From Setophaga petechia (Eukaryota; Chordata; Aves; Passeriformes; Parulidae), in NCBI GenBank assembly GCA_024362935.1, contig JANCRA010000007.1:13642503-13706502 (forward strand): a stretch of 64,000 nt of DNA, written 5' to 3'. This document shows, one piece after another, positions 35,901 through 49,322 of this stretch (its first letter is position 1; each line of letters starts with the position of its first letter). Position numbers and translations under genes: made by a program. The notes under the pieces were generated by a model. It made no database searches, was not told where the DNA came from, and saw only the letters and a program-made list of their open reading frames with translations.

Positions 35901-38900
35901 CAATTTTTCTTAATCTACAATCTAATTCTTATTTTGTTTCTGCTTGTTTATGATTCTTTTGTTAGAAGAGTAATATTTGCCATCACTTAGAATAGTTAAG
36001 CTACAGTGATGAAGGATTTTAGTACATGGAATGAAAACTGGCATTACTGTAAATCTATTTTGTAAATTAAACTTAACAATAAAAGTCACAAGACCACACA
36101 CTCCTTTGCTCTGCCTTTTGGGAAATCACTGGTTTATGTTACCATACTGGGCACTTAATTCATACTTGTGATCTCTGTTAAACAAGAGGCAGACACCACA
36201 CAGTGTTAAATACAATGGTGTGCACATTTTTTTTTTAATTGTCTTTATAGGAATAACAGCTCAATCTCTCTGGACTGTTACTGTGCTTACTGAGCCAAGT
36301 AGCATTCCTGAGCTTAGAAAGACTTTTCAGATTAAAGAAAACAAAAATCTCTTGCATGCCTGGGAGAATATATTGCCCAGGGAGAAGGAAGGGAAAGGGA
36401 AATCATCTACAATTTAGAACCAATTTATTTACCAAAGTGAAAATAGATAGAAGATGTGAGACTTTCAGTTCTAATCCAGTTTTTATTTCCAAAATCTATT
36501 GGAAACCCTGCCTGATGCGCTATCAGTGAGTCCATTTTCCCACTCTGCCTTGCTCCTCTCTGCAGGAAGCCACCACTGCCATGCTGCACACTCTGTGGGT
36601 CTCCTCATCCTCTGGCCCTGCTTGGAAGTGCTGCTTCTGCTTAAAAACATTCAAAGCCTCCCTTCTGCAACCATTCATCCCTCAGAAAATACACCTCACT
36701 TCTGAGCTGGGTGGGCAGAACCAAGACACTTTCAGTAGGAGCTAGTCTCTTCCTTTATTTGGAGAAAGTAACCTCAAACAGGCAAACCCTGCAATCACAG
36801 CCCTGTTTTGCAATGAAATAGAACTTTTGCTTCCAGTTTGGGGTATGAGGGTGGAGTCAGGATACCCAGGAAAAGGTGAAAAGAAACAAACCCTATGTGG
36901 ATTCCAAGTATGTGCACACACATTGGGAAACAAAAAAAAAATCCTTTGGTTAGTTGCAACAACAGCCCTGCATGACTTGGCCCCACATTGTTAACACTGA
37001 GCCTCGGAGAAGGCTCATGCTGGACTTCATATCCATCATTTGCTCACCTTTCTGGAGATCACCAGCATCTAAAAGGATTAGAAATATGATGCAAAATATC
37101 ATGCACTTTACCTAAACACTGTACATATGCAGCTTTATTTACCTTCACCCTCCTGTTATACATGCCCAATTAGTTACAGCAGGCACACCAGTACAACAGG
37201 AATGTTTCCTATGCAGTTTTGTTTGCTAAATAACCTTTGTGACAGTTTCTTGGCAAGAACTGCTGCAGAGAGGTTAACATATGTTAAGAATACATACAGC
37301 AGGCATTCCTAGTTAGAATGCAAGCAAATAGGAAACACCACAGCAGTAGCATTTCCCATGCCCACCATCCAAGTGAGTTTGCTTCGGAAGTTCAAGGCAG
37401 ATTTCAACAGCAGAATTTGCCACTACTAAAAGCAATCATTGTCCACAGATTTATATTCAAGAAGTTTGCTCATTAGTGATCCTAATCCATAACCAGCCTC
37501 CTACTTCAGAGACAGTGGTCTGAAAAACAAAAATTACAGGTTGGGAGAGGTAAAAATGAAATCTACTTAGAGCACAGGAGTAAAAGAAAAAAACCCTTTT
37601 TAACATAAGGTCTAGAACTGAAAGAAAAAAAAAATTAAGATCTTCAGTTCTTTAAGGCATACAAAAGATGTCATTTTCTTAGAAATTGCTTCCCTGTTAG
37701 CACCAGGAACATCAATGTTCAAGATTTTCTCCTTTTCTTGTCACAACCATGTCCTTTCTTTTTCCACACTGGAAAATGCTCAAGTTGTCCTTCCACACTG
37801 CAGAGCAGTACACAAGCATTGCTGTATAGCGATGTCAAAAAAGGTGAAAGGCTTAACAATGGGAGCTTCTTAGAGGTCGGAAAGGTTTATCTGGAAGAAA
37901 GCCATGTGAAAGGTGTGAGGAAGGGAGCCCTTGGTGTCACATGCAGTGCTCAGAATCATCTCTTTATTTTTGCCATTATAAAACTGTTGGAATTGCCATA
38001 ACCTTCCCCACAGTCTTATACCGAGAAACCCTGACAGTGCCTTCCTTACCAGCGTCATGCCAACTACCTTAACTCTCCAAAATCCCCTTTCTCTTGGCTA
38101 CTGCAGCAACAGACACTCTCCTTCCAACTCCTTACCTCTATCCCAAATCCCTATGGACTCATTCCTGATCAGTGACTCCAGTCATTGCTTGCTCTTTCCA
38201 TCCATTCCACTCATGCCACAAATGTGCATTTTATCACCCAAAAGGCAGTAAGCCTTCAGCTGATTGAGGTCCCAGGTTCAGTCCTGAAAAACAGGACTCC
38301 AGAGGTGAGACCAAACACATTTTTCCAGAAAATGTCAGCTGTAAGTGATCCTACTAAAGCCAAAATGAAAATAAAAATTAGAAACCATACATATTTCAAG
38401 TCTGCCTCTCTGCATTTTTGGAATACCGATGCACCATAATTGGTCACCCAACTATGCTACATACTGTGTCACAGGAAAAAAAATAAATTATTACTGCCAG
38501 CATAGTAGAGTGAAATATACATAGGCAGCACAGAAAAAAAAAGAAAACTAACTTAAGGAAGAATTTGAAGGAGACAAGAAGTTACTGGAAGAAAAGCAGG
38601 CAACATTCACCAGAAAATATAGCAAGTGGGTGATAAAGGAGACCATAAGAGGCTGGTCTTAAAAACCTCAACAGAATGAGAGAATGGTAGGTAAAGCAGG
38701 GATTGAATGTGAAGGGTCTTTGAAACCAAGCGTCCTTTTTTTGATACAAGTATTTTTCCCATGCTGTTATTCTTGAATGTTTCATAAAACCTGGAATTTT
38801 CACTTTAGCAATAAAGTTAACCTAAAAGAATCCTAGGACTGTTTTCTGGCCCTAAGCAAGACATGTACATGTATTGTGCCTGAGATGCAGGACTTTCCTG

Positions 38901-39496
38901 GAGCAATCTAGCAACCTGTGCACAGGCACTCAACTTTTTATATGCAACTTTTTATTTAAGTTGAGAGTTACATCTAGTTAACATGCAATTAATTTGTTAT
39001 GAAAAATGACTACTGGAAACTTTTCAGGCTGAAAAGGAGAGATAGAATTTGAACGTAGCTACACAAGCATGTTACAGAATAGTATTTGCGGAGATCATGT
39101 GTAAAACACACAGAATTCTTCACAAGAAAAATTCCCAATGTTAACTAAAAGTAGTGTTCCTTAATCATTACAGATTTTTGCTTTATTCTATATTTCATAT
39201 TGGAAGTGTAGTCTAGACAAATTGATTTCTTGTCATTACCTATGCAAGCACAGGAAAAAAATGGATCTCTTGAGAAAGTTCTGGGCCAAGTTTGGATTTT
39301 TCTGGGCTGCTCTGAAAAATCTAGTGTCTTTTGCAAAAAACATCAGGAAACGAGCAGAAAATGAATCATGACAAAGATCTGCTCCTAATGTTTTCCAGAG
39401 TTTTCAGTTTTATGATGGCATAACACTGGCATTTGGAATGAAAATTGGCTGTTTCCACAGCTTTTCTCCATGATTCAGCTGCTAACTTCCTCAAGG

Positions 39497-39512
39497 AAAA
39501 AAAAAAAAAAAA
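39497..39512. repeat. A16 homopolymer tract
   Basis: Sixteen A residues followed by CAAAACCCAAAAAAGC. No upstream retroelement was identified. Confidence 0.9.
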
Positions 39513-40304
39513 CAAAACCCAAAAAAGCAACAAATCCTGACCAAAATATTCTAAAAATCCCACCAAGAGAATCCTTCCTTCTCAATCACTATTTGAGGCT
39601 AGAGACACGTCCATTTTACACTGGCATAAAGTAGCTCCCATGACTATTAAGAATGCTGCTGCTCACCCCATTATCCATTCATTCTTTCTATCACCTCAAC
39701 CTATTCATTGCTGCAAGTCTTTGAGCAGTCAGCCTGTGAACTGGATTGGAGCTAAAGCTGCACACAGTTTTGGAAAAGGGAAAGAGTGGAGACGATTTTT
39801 GTATTGCTGTCCTCCCCTGTATGGCCTCACACCCAAAGCCTGCTCACTCAGCCTGTTTAAACATCACAGAGATGGGGGGAATGACAGGAATTAAGAAGTT
39901 TTCTTCTCACGATACATTTGCTCACATTTTTGGAGCTTCGGGGGATGTGCATTAAACTCAACATCACCCAAAGTCACCAGGCAAAGCACAGATGCAGCTA
40001 TTTCCTAAGAGACATCTGACCTTGCTTCCTAGGAGCTAGATGAGTTATGACTACAGATACCATGATGTTTTTTATGATCTGGCTGTAAGTGTTTCACAGC
40101 AGGTCACACAATAATAGCCCCCACAGAGCTGTTTCCTTATTTGCCCTGCTCCAGAGAACCTCTCACCCCCTTTCCCAGTCTCCTTCTTTTATTCTTGTTA
40201 TTCCTTTTCAATCATTCCCTCTGCTTCCCTTACACAGTTAATAATTTGGGTTTTCCCTCTTTCTGAAGGCTAAATTTGTTAATTTTTTTTTGTTCTTTCC
40301 CCAG

Positions 40305-40331
40305 TATCTGTTAGTTTGCTTCACCATCCAT
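40305..40331 (+). other. Candidate 27-nt microexon (splice signals only)
   Basis: A textbook acceptor (a T-rich tract ending TTCTTTCCCCAG at 40304) is followed 27 bases later by a strong donor, CAT/GTAAGTT, at 40332. The 27 bases are a multiple of three and are open in one frame. Such signal pairs also arise by chance in tens of kilobases, and no neighbouring exon was found, so the call rests on the splice signals alone. Confidence 0.1.
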
Positions 40332-40681
40332 GTAAGTTCTTTCTAGTGCTTCTTTCACTCTCTTCTAAACTCTCAGATGCACTTGTGTTTGCTGCTCCCT
40401 ATTCCCCTAATCTTCTGCTCCAGCTTTCCTTTACAAACACGTCCCTTGCTGCTTTTTTTCACTAACTACCACATAAACAAGTAGTCTGCAAACAGAATGT
40501 TCCGTGGTATTTTCCTGGAAGTATTGTATCATTTATTCTCAGTCTAGAGGGCTGATGCCAAAAAATGAAATAGCTCTACTAGAAGGGACAAAAAACACTT
40601 TACTGATAAACAGACACAGTAGAAGAGAGAAACTCCCAAGTGACTACAACCTCCTATCAGGTATTTCTAGGGAAAAATGAG

Positions 40682-40698
40682 CCCCCCCACCCCTCCCC
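40682..40698 (-). other. C-rich tract, potential G-quadruplex on the minus strand
   Basis: C7-A-C4-T-C4 on the plus strand. The minus strand offers four G runs of at least three, with one-base loops, if the G7 run is split as GGG-G-GGG. It lies in AT-rich DNA away from any recognised promoter. Confidence 0.5.
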
Positions 40699-41516
40699 AA
40701 ACTAAAACACCACAATTCCCTCAGCTGCTGCTCTCAGAACACATTTTCTAAACCCTTCACCAGCTTCACTGCCCTTATATACCTGATTTGTCTCGTTCTC
40801 ATTTTAGGAGATGAAGGGATAATCCTTAACATTCAAGCCAGGCTTTTTAGACAATACAGGAGGGTTCACTATCAGAATATTTGGTGGAGAGAATTCTGAA
40901 CTAGTCAGGTAACTTTGTATTTAAATACTACAGCAATCTAAATAAAAATAATTACTAGGAATTTTAAATTTCTAAGAGAAGAAGCAACAGTATTTTATGT
41001 TGCTTTAACATCTACTGAGTCAAAGTTCATAGAATACATATTTTTATAATAAAATGTGAAGCTATACAATCCTTTTGGTGATACTCATAGAAGTGTTTTT
41101 GGGCTTCAAGAATCAGATCCTTTCAATATACCTGTGAAAAGCCATTTTAAGTTACACAGGGAACTGTACTAACACACAGTAGGATGTGTAAATTTGTCCT
41201 AAATTGCGATATGAGCTCCAGATATGAGCCCATTTTCACAAATTTCAGGAAAATCAATCTCCTGAGGAGTACCAAAGATTTCTTCTTCCTGGAATCTAAA
41301 TGAAGGAAAAAAGCTGAACCTGGGTATTGATTTAAACAGGACATCTGGCCTCATTACTTGAAACAAACTAAACAAGAAGGGAGAGAGAACGGCCTCTCTC
41401 TGGAGCCTCCTGCTGTCTACAAGCCAGCACATGGAGCTCTGGCAGGCAAGAACTTGCACTTTACAGGGACAAAGTTTGCTGTGACAAATTTTTAATTCTC
41501 TTCCCTTGATCAGCAG

Positions 41517-41530
41517 ATATATATATATAT
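41517..41530. repeat. (AT)n microsatellite
   Basis: Seven AT dinucleotides, with a second short TA run some 25 bases to the right (about 41555-41566). Confidence 0.85.
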
Positions 41531-44500
41531 GCACACTGAGGATCTGAACTCCAATAATATATATATTTTTAAAAATAGCCCGTAAATACAACTAGAACAC
41601 TAGCGGTTCTTTCAGTTGGATTCCTGGTGAATACTTCTCTCAAGCTGCACTGACCTCAAGGTCTTTTGGGGGCCTTTCTTGAAAAGGAAAATAAATTAAA
41701 TTATTCTCCCAGATGGTAAACCCAGCAACTCAGACGCTAATCCCCAAGCTCACATCAGCCCTTTCACAACACATCAAAGCACAGATCTTTTTTCACTCCC
41801 TAGAAAACATTCAAGCAAGTGGAAGAGCTAATACATGCCTTAAGAAAAAAAATTGTCAATCAAAATGTAAAACATTAAAAGAGATATTTGAAGAGTGGCA
41901 GAAAACAGCCTGTTTCTTTCATAGCTAACAACAGGAAACAGAAAACACCCCAAAATCTGAAACCGCTGCAAACTACTTCTGTTGTTAAAATACTACTGTA
42001 ATGTATAGTACAAGCAGTGTGAATCATATGGAATTCCTGTACACACACTGCTATAAAATTCCAAATCACAAATATTTTGCAAGCTGCTTTTCTAGTAATT
42101 TTCCTCAAGTGCCTGCTGCACAGCAGCTATAGGTTAACCAGGCCTGCAAGGAGGCTCAGGGCAGAAAGTGCATTCTGCAGATGACATCAGGACTAACAGT
42201 GAACCCATCAACGAGATTGTTACAGCTAACTGCTTCTCATTCACAAGTGTGGTTTTGCTTCCTTTCCTCTCAGCACCCTTTAGCAAGTGGGAAGTCAGGC
42301 TGCTCATTTTATTGCTATGTGGTACAAAGAACACGTATGGTAAAGGTGAAATGGCTCCTTACTGAATATTTATTGTTATTGAGAAGGGAGATTTTATCAC
42401 ACTACAAATCTTTAAATAGCCTTGCTAGAAAAAAGAGATATGAAGAGATTTTAGGTAAGCAAACACAGTTCCTCTGAGCTCACACCACTGCAAAACAGGA
42501 ACGGATTTGACAAACTCAGTTCTCAGCAGCTTCAACCCAATACTTACATTTCACTGCTGTTCTAATACAGAACAGGCTCAGACAAAGAATTAAACACCAG
42601 CTCACAAAATATCTTATTAGGCTACAGGAAGATGTCTTCATTTCCTAAAAAATATATTAAGCACTAAAACCAGACTCATGAGGGAGGTATCCATCTTGTT
42701 TTCTAAATAGCTAAGAAACAATGGCAATGAGAGTTAAAACCTCTTTGATTGGATTCTTTTTATCTATACAGAAAAATTATGGCTATCAGATGTTACTAAT
42801 GCAGGAATAAAGCAATTTAAGTAGCTACAACCATCAAGGGTGGTGAGTTTTTTAAACTTACTAAGTTCCATCGTATTAATGGAGATAAGGCCTAACTGGA
42901 AGGACAACATGTCATTTTGGGTACCAGTTAGAGTGTAGTGGAGCAGAGCAAGCCATAGGAACTGTTACCAGTGATGCTGGGTTTTACAATCTGCTGCAGA
43001 CCTCTTGATGTGAAGGGGGACATTAAGGACAAAAAGCATTGAGAGGAAAATTTTTTCTCATCCTTTGAAGAGAATTCTTGCTGGGTCCTTCAGCAAGAGC
43101 AGTGGGTTAGCGCTGGTGGGATACTGGAGGAAGATTACTAGTGGGAGAAGAAGAGCTGTAAGAAAAGTCAACAATGAGATTAAAGGGCTTAAAATGACAG
43201 GTAAGAGCTGAAGGTGCAAGAGCACATGCACAGGAAATGTTCTGTCTGTTCACTAAAAAGGCATCACAGTACTGAGATCATTCTGCAGTTACTCCCCCAG
43301 AAAAAAGTATTTTTTCACTATCCGTATTTTTTGATTCAATATTGATTGTTTTAGTGTTGCCAAAGTCTGAGGTGAAAGTAACAAGTGCCACAGAGGCCAA
43401 GCTCCTCAAATGGAAGAGCTCAATTATTTAATAATCTCTTCATTGATCTGGCTCACATTAGGCTAGGACTCCAAAAGCACAGGGATTCTGGCAAGCCAGA
43501 TTTAGGGGATGAGCACAGTGGCTTGAAGACACAACTTCCACTTGTTCTTTTACATAGTGTGGTAAAAAGAAAAGGAAAAAAAAACCATCATCCAGTGCAC
43601 CCCAGATTGCAGAAGTAAAATAGAGAGCCAGGGCTGCTGGGGATTCCAGCTTCACAGGATCATCCGGACAAGGAATCAAAAGCACATGGGTTAGAAACAA
43701 AAACAAATCCATATGCTGCCTAAGGGAGGAGTGCTAAGCAAACACACAGCAATACATTAACTTCGTTTTCTCTCCTCACAGCCAAGATGCACTTCACTAG
43801 AAAATGTCACAATGTTAGACAATGATATGATTATTTTTTAAAGCCTTTAAAATTTAATTCTCTAAAAAAAAAAAACTATTGCTTCAAAATTATTTTCTAA
43901 GTCTTTTGATGATTTTACTGTTGGTAAAAGAGGATAACATTTTTGCATCTCAGGACTCCTCACTGAGCACGCAGTCTCAAGAGTGGCAGGAAGAGTAGCA
44001 CCTTTCCTCTCAGTTTCTGGAGTTTGGATTCTCATACAGCTTCCAATGCCTGCATAAACACTGCTGCCCAAGTAGGGTGCACATCAGCATTAGTTCATAG
44101 CAAAGCCAAGTGACAGACTCTGACCTTCACTGACAGCAACAGGGAACAAGGAACCTGACATCCAACATTCAGGGAAAACAAATATCCCTGGCTTCCATAC
44201 TAGTTCTCACCTTGAATTCTCTGGGTCAGTACCTCCTGATGCCATTTCATTGCTGAGTTCTCTAATCTGCTTTAAACCCTCACTGACCTTTCATCCCACC
44301 TCAGTAAAACCATTCCAAAGGAAATCCCTTAAGGGCGTGCCTACCATCAGCACAACATGCCAGCTGTATCACCTGTAAAATGCTTTGTTCCACCACACCT
44401 TGGTTTATATTGAAATTTGAATGGCTTTGATGTGCAACTGTGAATCCACTACAAGGATCAAGCAAAAGAGTACTCGCAGAGGTGAGGATTTGCAGCCTCT

Positions 44501-45244
44501 TTGCCTTTGTTCCACAGAGCACCAACAAACAGAAACACATCCCTTATATAACTGAAGAGTAGCCGATAGCCTACTGTGTAACACTACAACAGGTGTTAAA
44601 TCCAAAGACTATCAATAGTTTGGGCTTTCATTTAGGAATAGGCAACTTAAATTAATATTAGGCAGTATTAAAGGACTAAATCTCCTGTGAGAGGCAAGAC
44701 CATGCCACAACAAGACTGAAGCAGCAGAAAGAATTCTCTTCACTCGGGCAGCACAACTCCTTGGGTCTGCATTGATGGAATTACAGCTCCATCTCAAGAC
44801 TCAACAAACCCTCCTCCAAGGCATTATATTATATATACATTGAAATTTGATGCTTATTAAAGCATAATTCAAGAAGTTCACTGCTATTACTTGAGACCCA
44901 CACCTATCACCCCTAAATCAGTCAAGCATGTTAACTGCCCTTAGGTGTCATAAGAAATCAAATAAATGGCTTGGTGAGACAATTTCTGTACAGATTCACA
45001 TTTAATGTATGTTCTTGCTGAGTGCAACTGGAACCTCTTCCACTAGGTCAGGGGCAGAAATTGATGTGGGGAGCCACACATCTGAGCATCATGTGCAAGC
45101 GCACTTTCCCAACAACATAACATTACCTTTGTACTAACCAAAACCCCTAAAAAGCACAAAGGGAGTTTCACCTTGAGTGGCAAGTCTACTATGCCGTCGT
45201 TCATCCTGCTCACTGCCAAGTAGCTGACTGAAATGCCAGTTTGA

Positions 45245-45257
45245 TTTTTTTTTTTTT
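45245..45257. repeat. T13 tract
   Basis: Thirteen T residues, then CTTTTTGG. Simple sequence. Confidence 0.85.
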
Positions 45258-45770
45258 CTTTTTGGCTATTTGGATTTGAAGAAAGTTACCTTTCTTCAGG
45301 TCGTAGTAACCAGGAAACATGCATCTGAACCTTCAGGTCAGAACTGACCAGTACAAGCAATTCCCATGCTACACATATTTTACAGAGATGTCTATCCCAG
45401 CTCCCTTACTGGTGGTGACACTGAGAGGATTCAGGAGGACTCAGCATAATTTTCAGATTTACATTAGAATCAGGTTTTTCAAAAATGTATTTGTTAAGCT
45501 GTTAGGGAATAGAAGTGGGAAAAAGCCATCATATTGTGCCCCTTCTACTATGTTAAGACTTTCAATTGTCTTCAGTAAGTTAGTATGTGAAAGCAAAAAC
45601 TGCAGAAAGAAACACATGCTCTCCCACAAGAGGAGCCTGACTGTTCCAGGCCTTTGAGTGTTTCTTTAAAAGAGGAGGGTGAGAATGTACCTAAAACAGC
45701 AGGAACAGACATGGATCAGTTCTTAACCTTTCAACATTTTGCAAGTCTGGCCTTTATATAGTTTTTCTAA

Positions 45771-45784
45771 TTTTTTTTTTTTTT
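45771..45784. repeat. T14 tract
   Basis: Fourteen T residues; simple sequence without recognised flanking element. Confidence 0.85.
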
Positions 45785-46635
45785 GCATTATCCAGAAACT
45801 GTTGCCATTTCTCAATATCCAAAGACCTCTTAATGTTAGACAAATGCTCATTCACCTGCCCTATGATAACATCTTCAAAATAAAAAATAGTAAAAGTGCC
45901 CAAAATATCACCAAAACTTGGAACAACACAAGCCAGCTTTAGGTGTCATAGCTTACTACAAACACATAGGATCATATTTGGACAAGGATTTCAGAATAAT
46001 CCCATGCCATGTGCAAAATGAGAGATCATAATTTGCCCTTACTGCAGAGGAATTATCCCCTAATTTGAGATTTTCTGTCTGCCTTACTAGAAGCATCAAA
46101 TACACACCACACATGAATAGAGATGCACAGGCATTCCTACAGATGGACGACCCACAAGCAAAGGGGCAGAACCAAAACACTTCAAACTCCTTCAGCACAA
46201 TGCACAGAATTCAGCCCTGCAAAACTGTGACTTTGTCCAGGATTTAGGCCAACACGTCCTGAAATCCTTGACATATAAATATTTTCTACCTTCCAAATAA
46301 AAGTCCCAGATTAAAAATAAGACCTATTTTATAAAACCATACGTAGCATTGCTATGCTTGATACGTTACTTATTGTGGTTCTTACCAAGTTGTATGTGAA
46401 AAATAAACAAAACCACTAAAGGAGGCAAGGAAGCAGCAAGTTTTATATGTTTCTTGACTGAAAGGAGAATTGTCCAACCCAAGGTTTCTTACCTGTCCTA
46501 ATTCACACACAAAACAATAAATCCTTCACAGTATCACTAGCAAAGTAACTCTACAAAATAACTGCTTAAAATTCTACAAATCAAAACCATGATGATTTTC
46601 CTGCAGTGGAAACTAAGTATTTGTTAGGGAAAAAA

Positions 46636-46652
46636 ATATATATGTATATATA
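46636..46652. repeat. Imperfect (AT)n microsatellite
   Basis: ATATATATGTATATATA-type tract following an A6 run. Confidence 0.85.
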
Positions 46653-47140
46653 AAACAGAAGAGATAAATATCTGCAGAATGATCCTAAATTTAGTAGAAA
46701 TAACTGAGTGGGTGAGAGGGTATTAACTCTAGCAATTAATTTAACAAAAACTTTAAGATTGACTTGACTATTTTGGATAGTAAACACTCAAGACCTGAAT
46801 TACTCATAAAAAATTATACCTAATGTCCTGTTTCTCCTCCTATGACAAACTTTACAAGAGGATTCATGAATATAGAGTATACATTTAAATTACAAGCACT
46901 GAGCTTGAAGCAACGTGACCCTGCTGCACAAGGGTAAAGGTTGGGCTATTTGAGAACAAAAATATATTGAACAAAAGCTCTTTTGAGGCAGCTCTACTTT
47001 GTAAACATAGTGAGTGCTGAACTGTATAAGGGCCTAGGAGTGAACCTATACATACTAAACTAATTTCTGCTTGTTTTGTTTTAGTAGCTTTTGACTGGAA
47101 ACAGCTACACAAGTAAAAATCAAACCCTTACCTTCCAGTT

Positions 47141-47330
47141 CCACTCCTAGCTGATTGATGATCTATAAATTTTACATGCACTGCTGCTGAGTTTGTATAT
47201 TAGGGTACAGCTGAGTGATTCTGTAGAGGTTTAATCATTTGTATGGCAACATAAAAGTGCAATAACAATTCACAATGAGCTCTAATTAGTAGTAATGAAC
47301 TCAAAAACTGAACAGGTTGAGGTTTTTTCA
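47141..47330. promoter_or_regulatory. Candidate conserved non-coding element (unverified)
   Basis: No simple repeats and mixed composition. It contains TCTAATTAGT (about 47280, homeodomain core) close to AACAATTCACAATG (about 47265, two SOX-type ACAAT cores in tandem). Clustered homeodomain and SOX cores in non-repetitive AT-rich DNA are typical of developmental enhancers. Conservation was not testable here, so the call is inference. Confidence 0.2.
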
Positions 47331-49215
47331 TAGTTAATTCAAACTTAAAATATCTGTACTCTTATAAATTAAAAAGATTGTCCAGAGAAGAAAAAAAAAC
47401 AGCCCATGGGGTCAGTTCTGCAAAGTAGTTACTCTAAGGAGAAATGCCTCTGTAGAAGTCACTTTTTCCAAACAGTTCAGAACATGGTTAATTATTGCAA
47501 AGCATTCATCAAAAGATGCTGGAAAAATTTCCAAGTACATTTATAAAGCAGAAATTCATAAGCATCAGGGTACAGCAAATCACAAATAACCACACTACAG
47601 GAACAATGAAGAAAACATCATGCAATTTTCCATCTCTTCCCAGATGCCAACTTCAAGGAAAATTCTCTTCATCTCTGAAAGGAACAGAGAAAATGTGGGG
47701 CCTTTTCTGGTGCTACTAAGTGAATCAGCTGGCAGCCCCATGCAACAGGATTGGGGATTGAAAAGGAAGCTGCTGCTTGTCTTAAATGGAGAAAAAGCAG
47801 GTATTTTGTGAGAAGACATACCTGCCTCCAAGCTGGCTTAGCTTCTAAACCCAAGCCATGTCTCCAGCCTCCATTTATGCAGTGCACCAGAAGAACAAAA
47901 GCCAGAGGTGACCAAGAGCCTCCAGAACAGGTTAAAGCTGGTGCAATTTCCCTTTCTCAGGAGGGGAGTGGATGGCAGAAGGTAGGGACAGCAAGGAAAT
48001 CCCTTCCATGTACCCTGAATACACAGTATGATTTGAGACTTAGAAATTCTCAAACAGTTGTTTAGTCTGCTGAACATTGATATTCATGCTGAGAGCTTTC
48101 TCTGACAGACTGGATTTCTGAGTTGACAGAGGAAGCTTTATTTTCTGATGGTGTCTTGGCCCCTTTGGCTATTGGTCTTCAGACACTGGGCACAGGACAT
48201 GAGGTCATGTCACACAAGAACCTTTCATGACCCTCCTGCAGCATCACTGCTCCCTGTTCTCACACAGTCCTACAGTTCAGGGGGCCAGTGTGTCCTCTGC
48301 GCTGTGGAAACCTCAACCTCAATAAAGGACTCTGTTACTGTCTGCAGGTAGCACTTCTGCCCTTTGCAAATTAAATCAGGAGATCCTGAGAAGTTACAAA
48401 TATTTGCTTCTGCCTTAGAGTTTCTTCTCACAGTTGAGAGCTCTTAGCATCTGATTAGCCATTTAACACATTTTCACCAGCTCAGTGTCTGTTCAGGGCA
48501 GAACAACCCTACACATCTCACCAGAATTTCTCTTTCTTCTCTAGGGCACTCTTCATAAGTGAGAACCTTTTAACTGTGATCATTTAGCTATCATATTTTC
48601 TCAGTGTTGGTTTTGACATTTATATAAGGAGAACACAGCATAGAAAACACAAATAGAAAATGATTGTCAATAGCTTGTCAAAAGCATACACTTCTAAAAG
48701 CCAGAAAGATCATTAGGGTACATTCCTAAATGGAAAAACAGGAGTCTGGGTGACAGGCAAGTAGGCAGGAGAGTACTAGTTATGAAATGCAATCTCTGAC
48801 CTGACTTGATAACATTTCTTATGTTCAGTATGTACAATATTAGTTGGTCCCAAAAAAATTACCCAGAGGAAGGAAAAAAATTCCTGTATTCCCTCATAAT
48901 TTCTTCTCTCTTATTTTTTCATTTCCCATTGTTGCTGTCACACTTTCCTCTTGCTTACTTGTCACCTTACAATTGACTTACAAGAATACTCTTTCTATTG
49001 CTCTGATTAAACATTCACTCCCTCTCCCTTCCTGTATGTATTTAACAGAATTATTTATTTTCCTCATTGTGCTTTTTCTTGTTAAGTATTTTTCTTTTTC
49101 AGTTGTCCATCTTAATTGCAATTGTAGTGAATTCTCCAAAGTGTGGTCTCTGAGATCACAACAGGAATGTCTTCATGAAGAACATGACATAACAATGCCC
49201 ATTGTCATCACTTAC

Positions 49216-49322
49216 CTTTCAGTCAAGCCACCTCTTGCTTGTCCAGAGTCACCACACCAGTCACCTTTTTCTGGCTGACTCAGTTGAGAACAGCCCCACA
49301 GAATCTCAGACACAGCAGAAGC
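49216..49322 (-). other. Weak candidate exon on the minus strand
   Basis: On the minus strand an open frame of about 45 codons ends at a strong donor, AAAG/GTAAGTG (exon end at 49216), and an acceptor-like ATTCAG lies 107 nt upstream. The product is unrecognised, and the plus strand has overlapping open frames. Probability of a real coding exon is low; a non-coding RNA exon is possible. Confidence 0.1.

Larger units (their letters stand above)
33217..47140. other. Non-coding stretch, no confident gene
   Basis: The longest open frame of the window (34119-34565 plus, 148 codons) is here, overlapped by a 124-codon frame in another phase (34108-34482). Neither shows a recognisable motif, splice structure or a single preferred frame. 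Simple-sequence items are 39497-39512 (A16), the C-rich tract at 40682-40698, AT repeats at 41517-41530 and 46636-46652, and T runs at 45245-45257 and 45771-45784. No RNA gene was recognised. Confidence 0.65.

Noticed and set aside
37540..37575. TTACAGGTTGGGAGAGG resembling an antisense CR1 end
   Set aside because: No octamer repeat precedes it and the following bases diverge at once.
38262..38285. GGTCCCAGGTTCAGTCC, reminiscent of a tRNA B box
   Set aside because: No A box, acceptor stem or cloverleaf could be drawn around it.
41199..41591. 130-codon minus-strand frame
   Set aside because: Passes through the AT microsatellites, so its N-terminal part is translated simple sequence.
43012..43218. 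Open plus-strand frame of about 65 codons without ATG, ending near an ACAG/GTAAGA donor
   Set aside because: Basic, low-complexity product with no known relatives. Briefly considered as a CR1 coding remnant, but no conserved reverse-transcriptase motif is visible.
48110..48355. Possible second LTR ending with CTCAATAAAGGACTC and TCTGCA
   Set aside because: Only the AATAAA hexamer and a CA end fit. No TATA box, matching start or inverted ends could be defined.
48844..49278. 144-codon plus-strand frame with hydrophobic segments
   Set aside because: The hydrophobicity comes from T-rich DNA. No family resemblance, and neighbouring frames are equally open.
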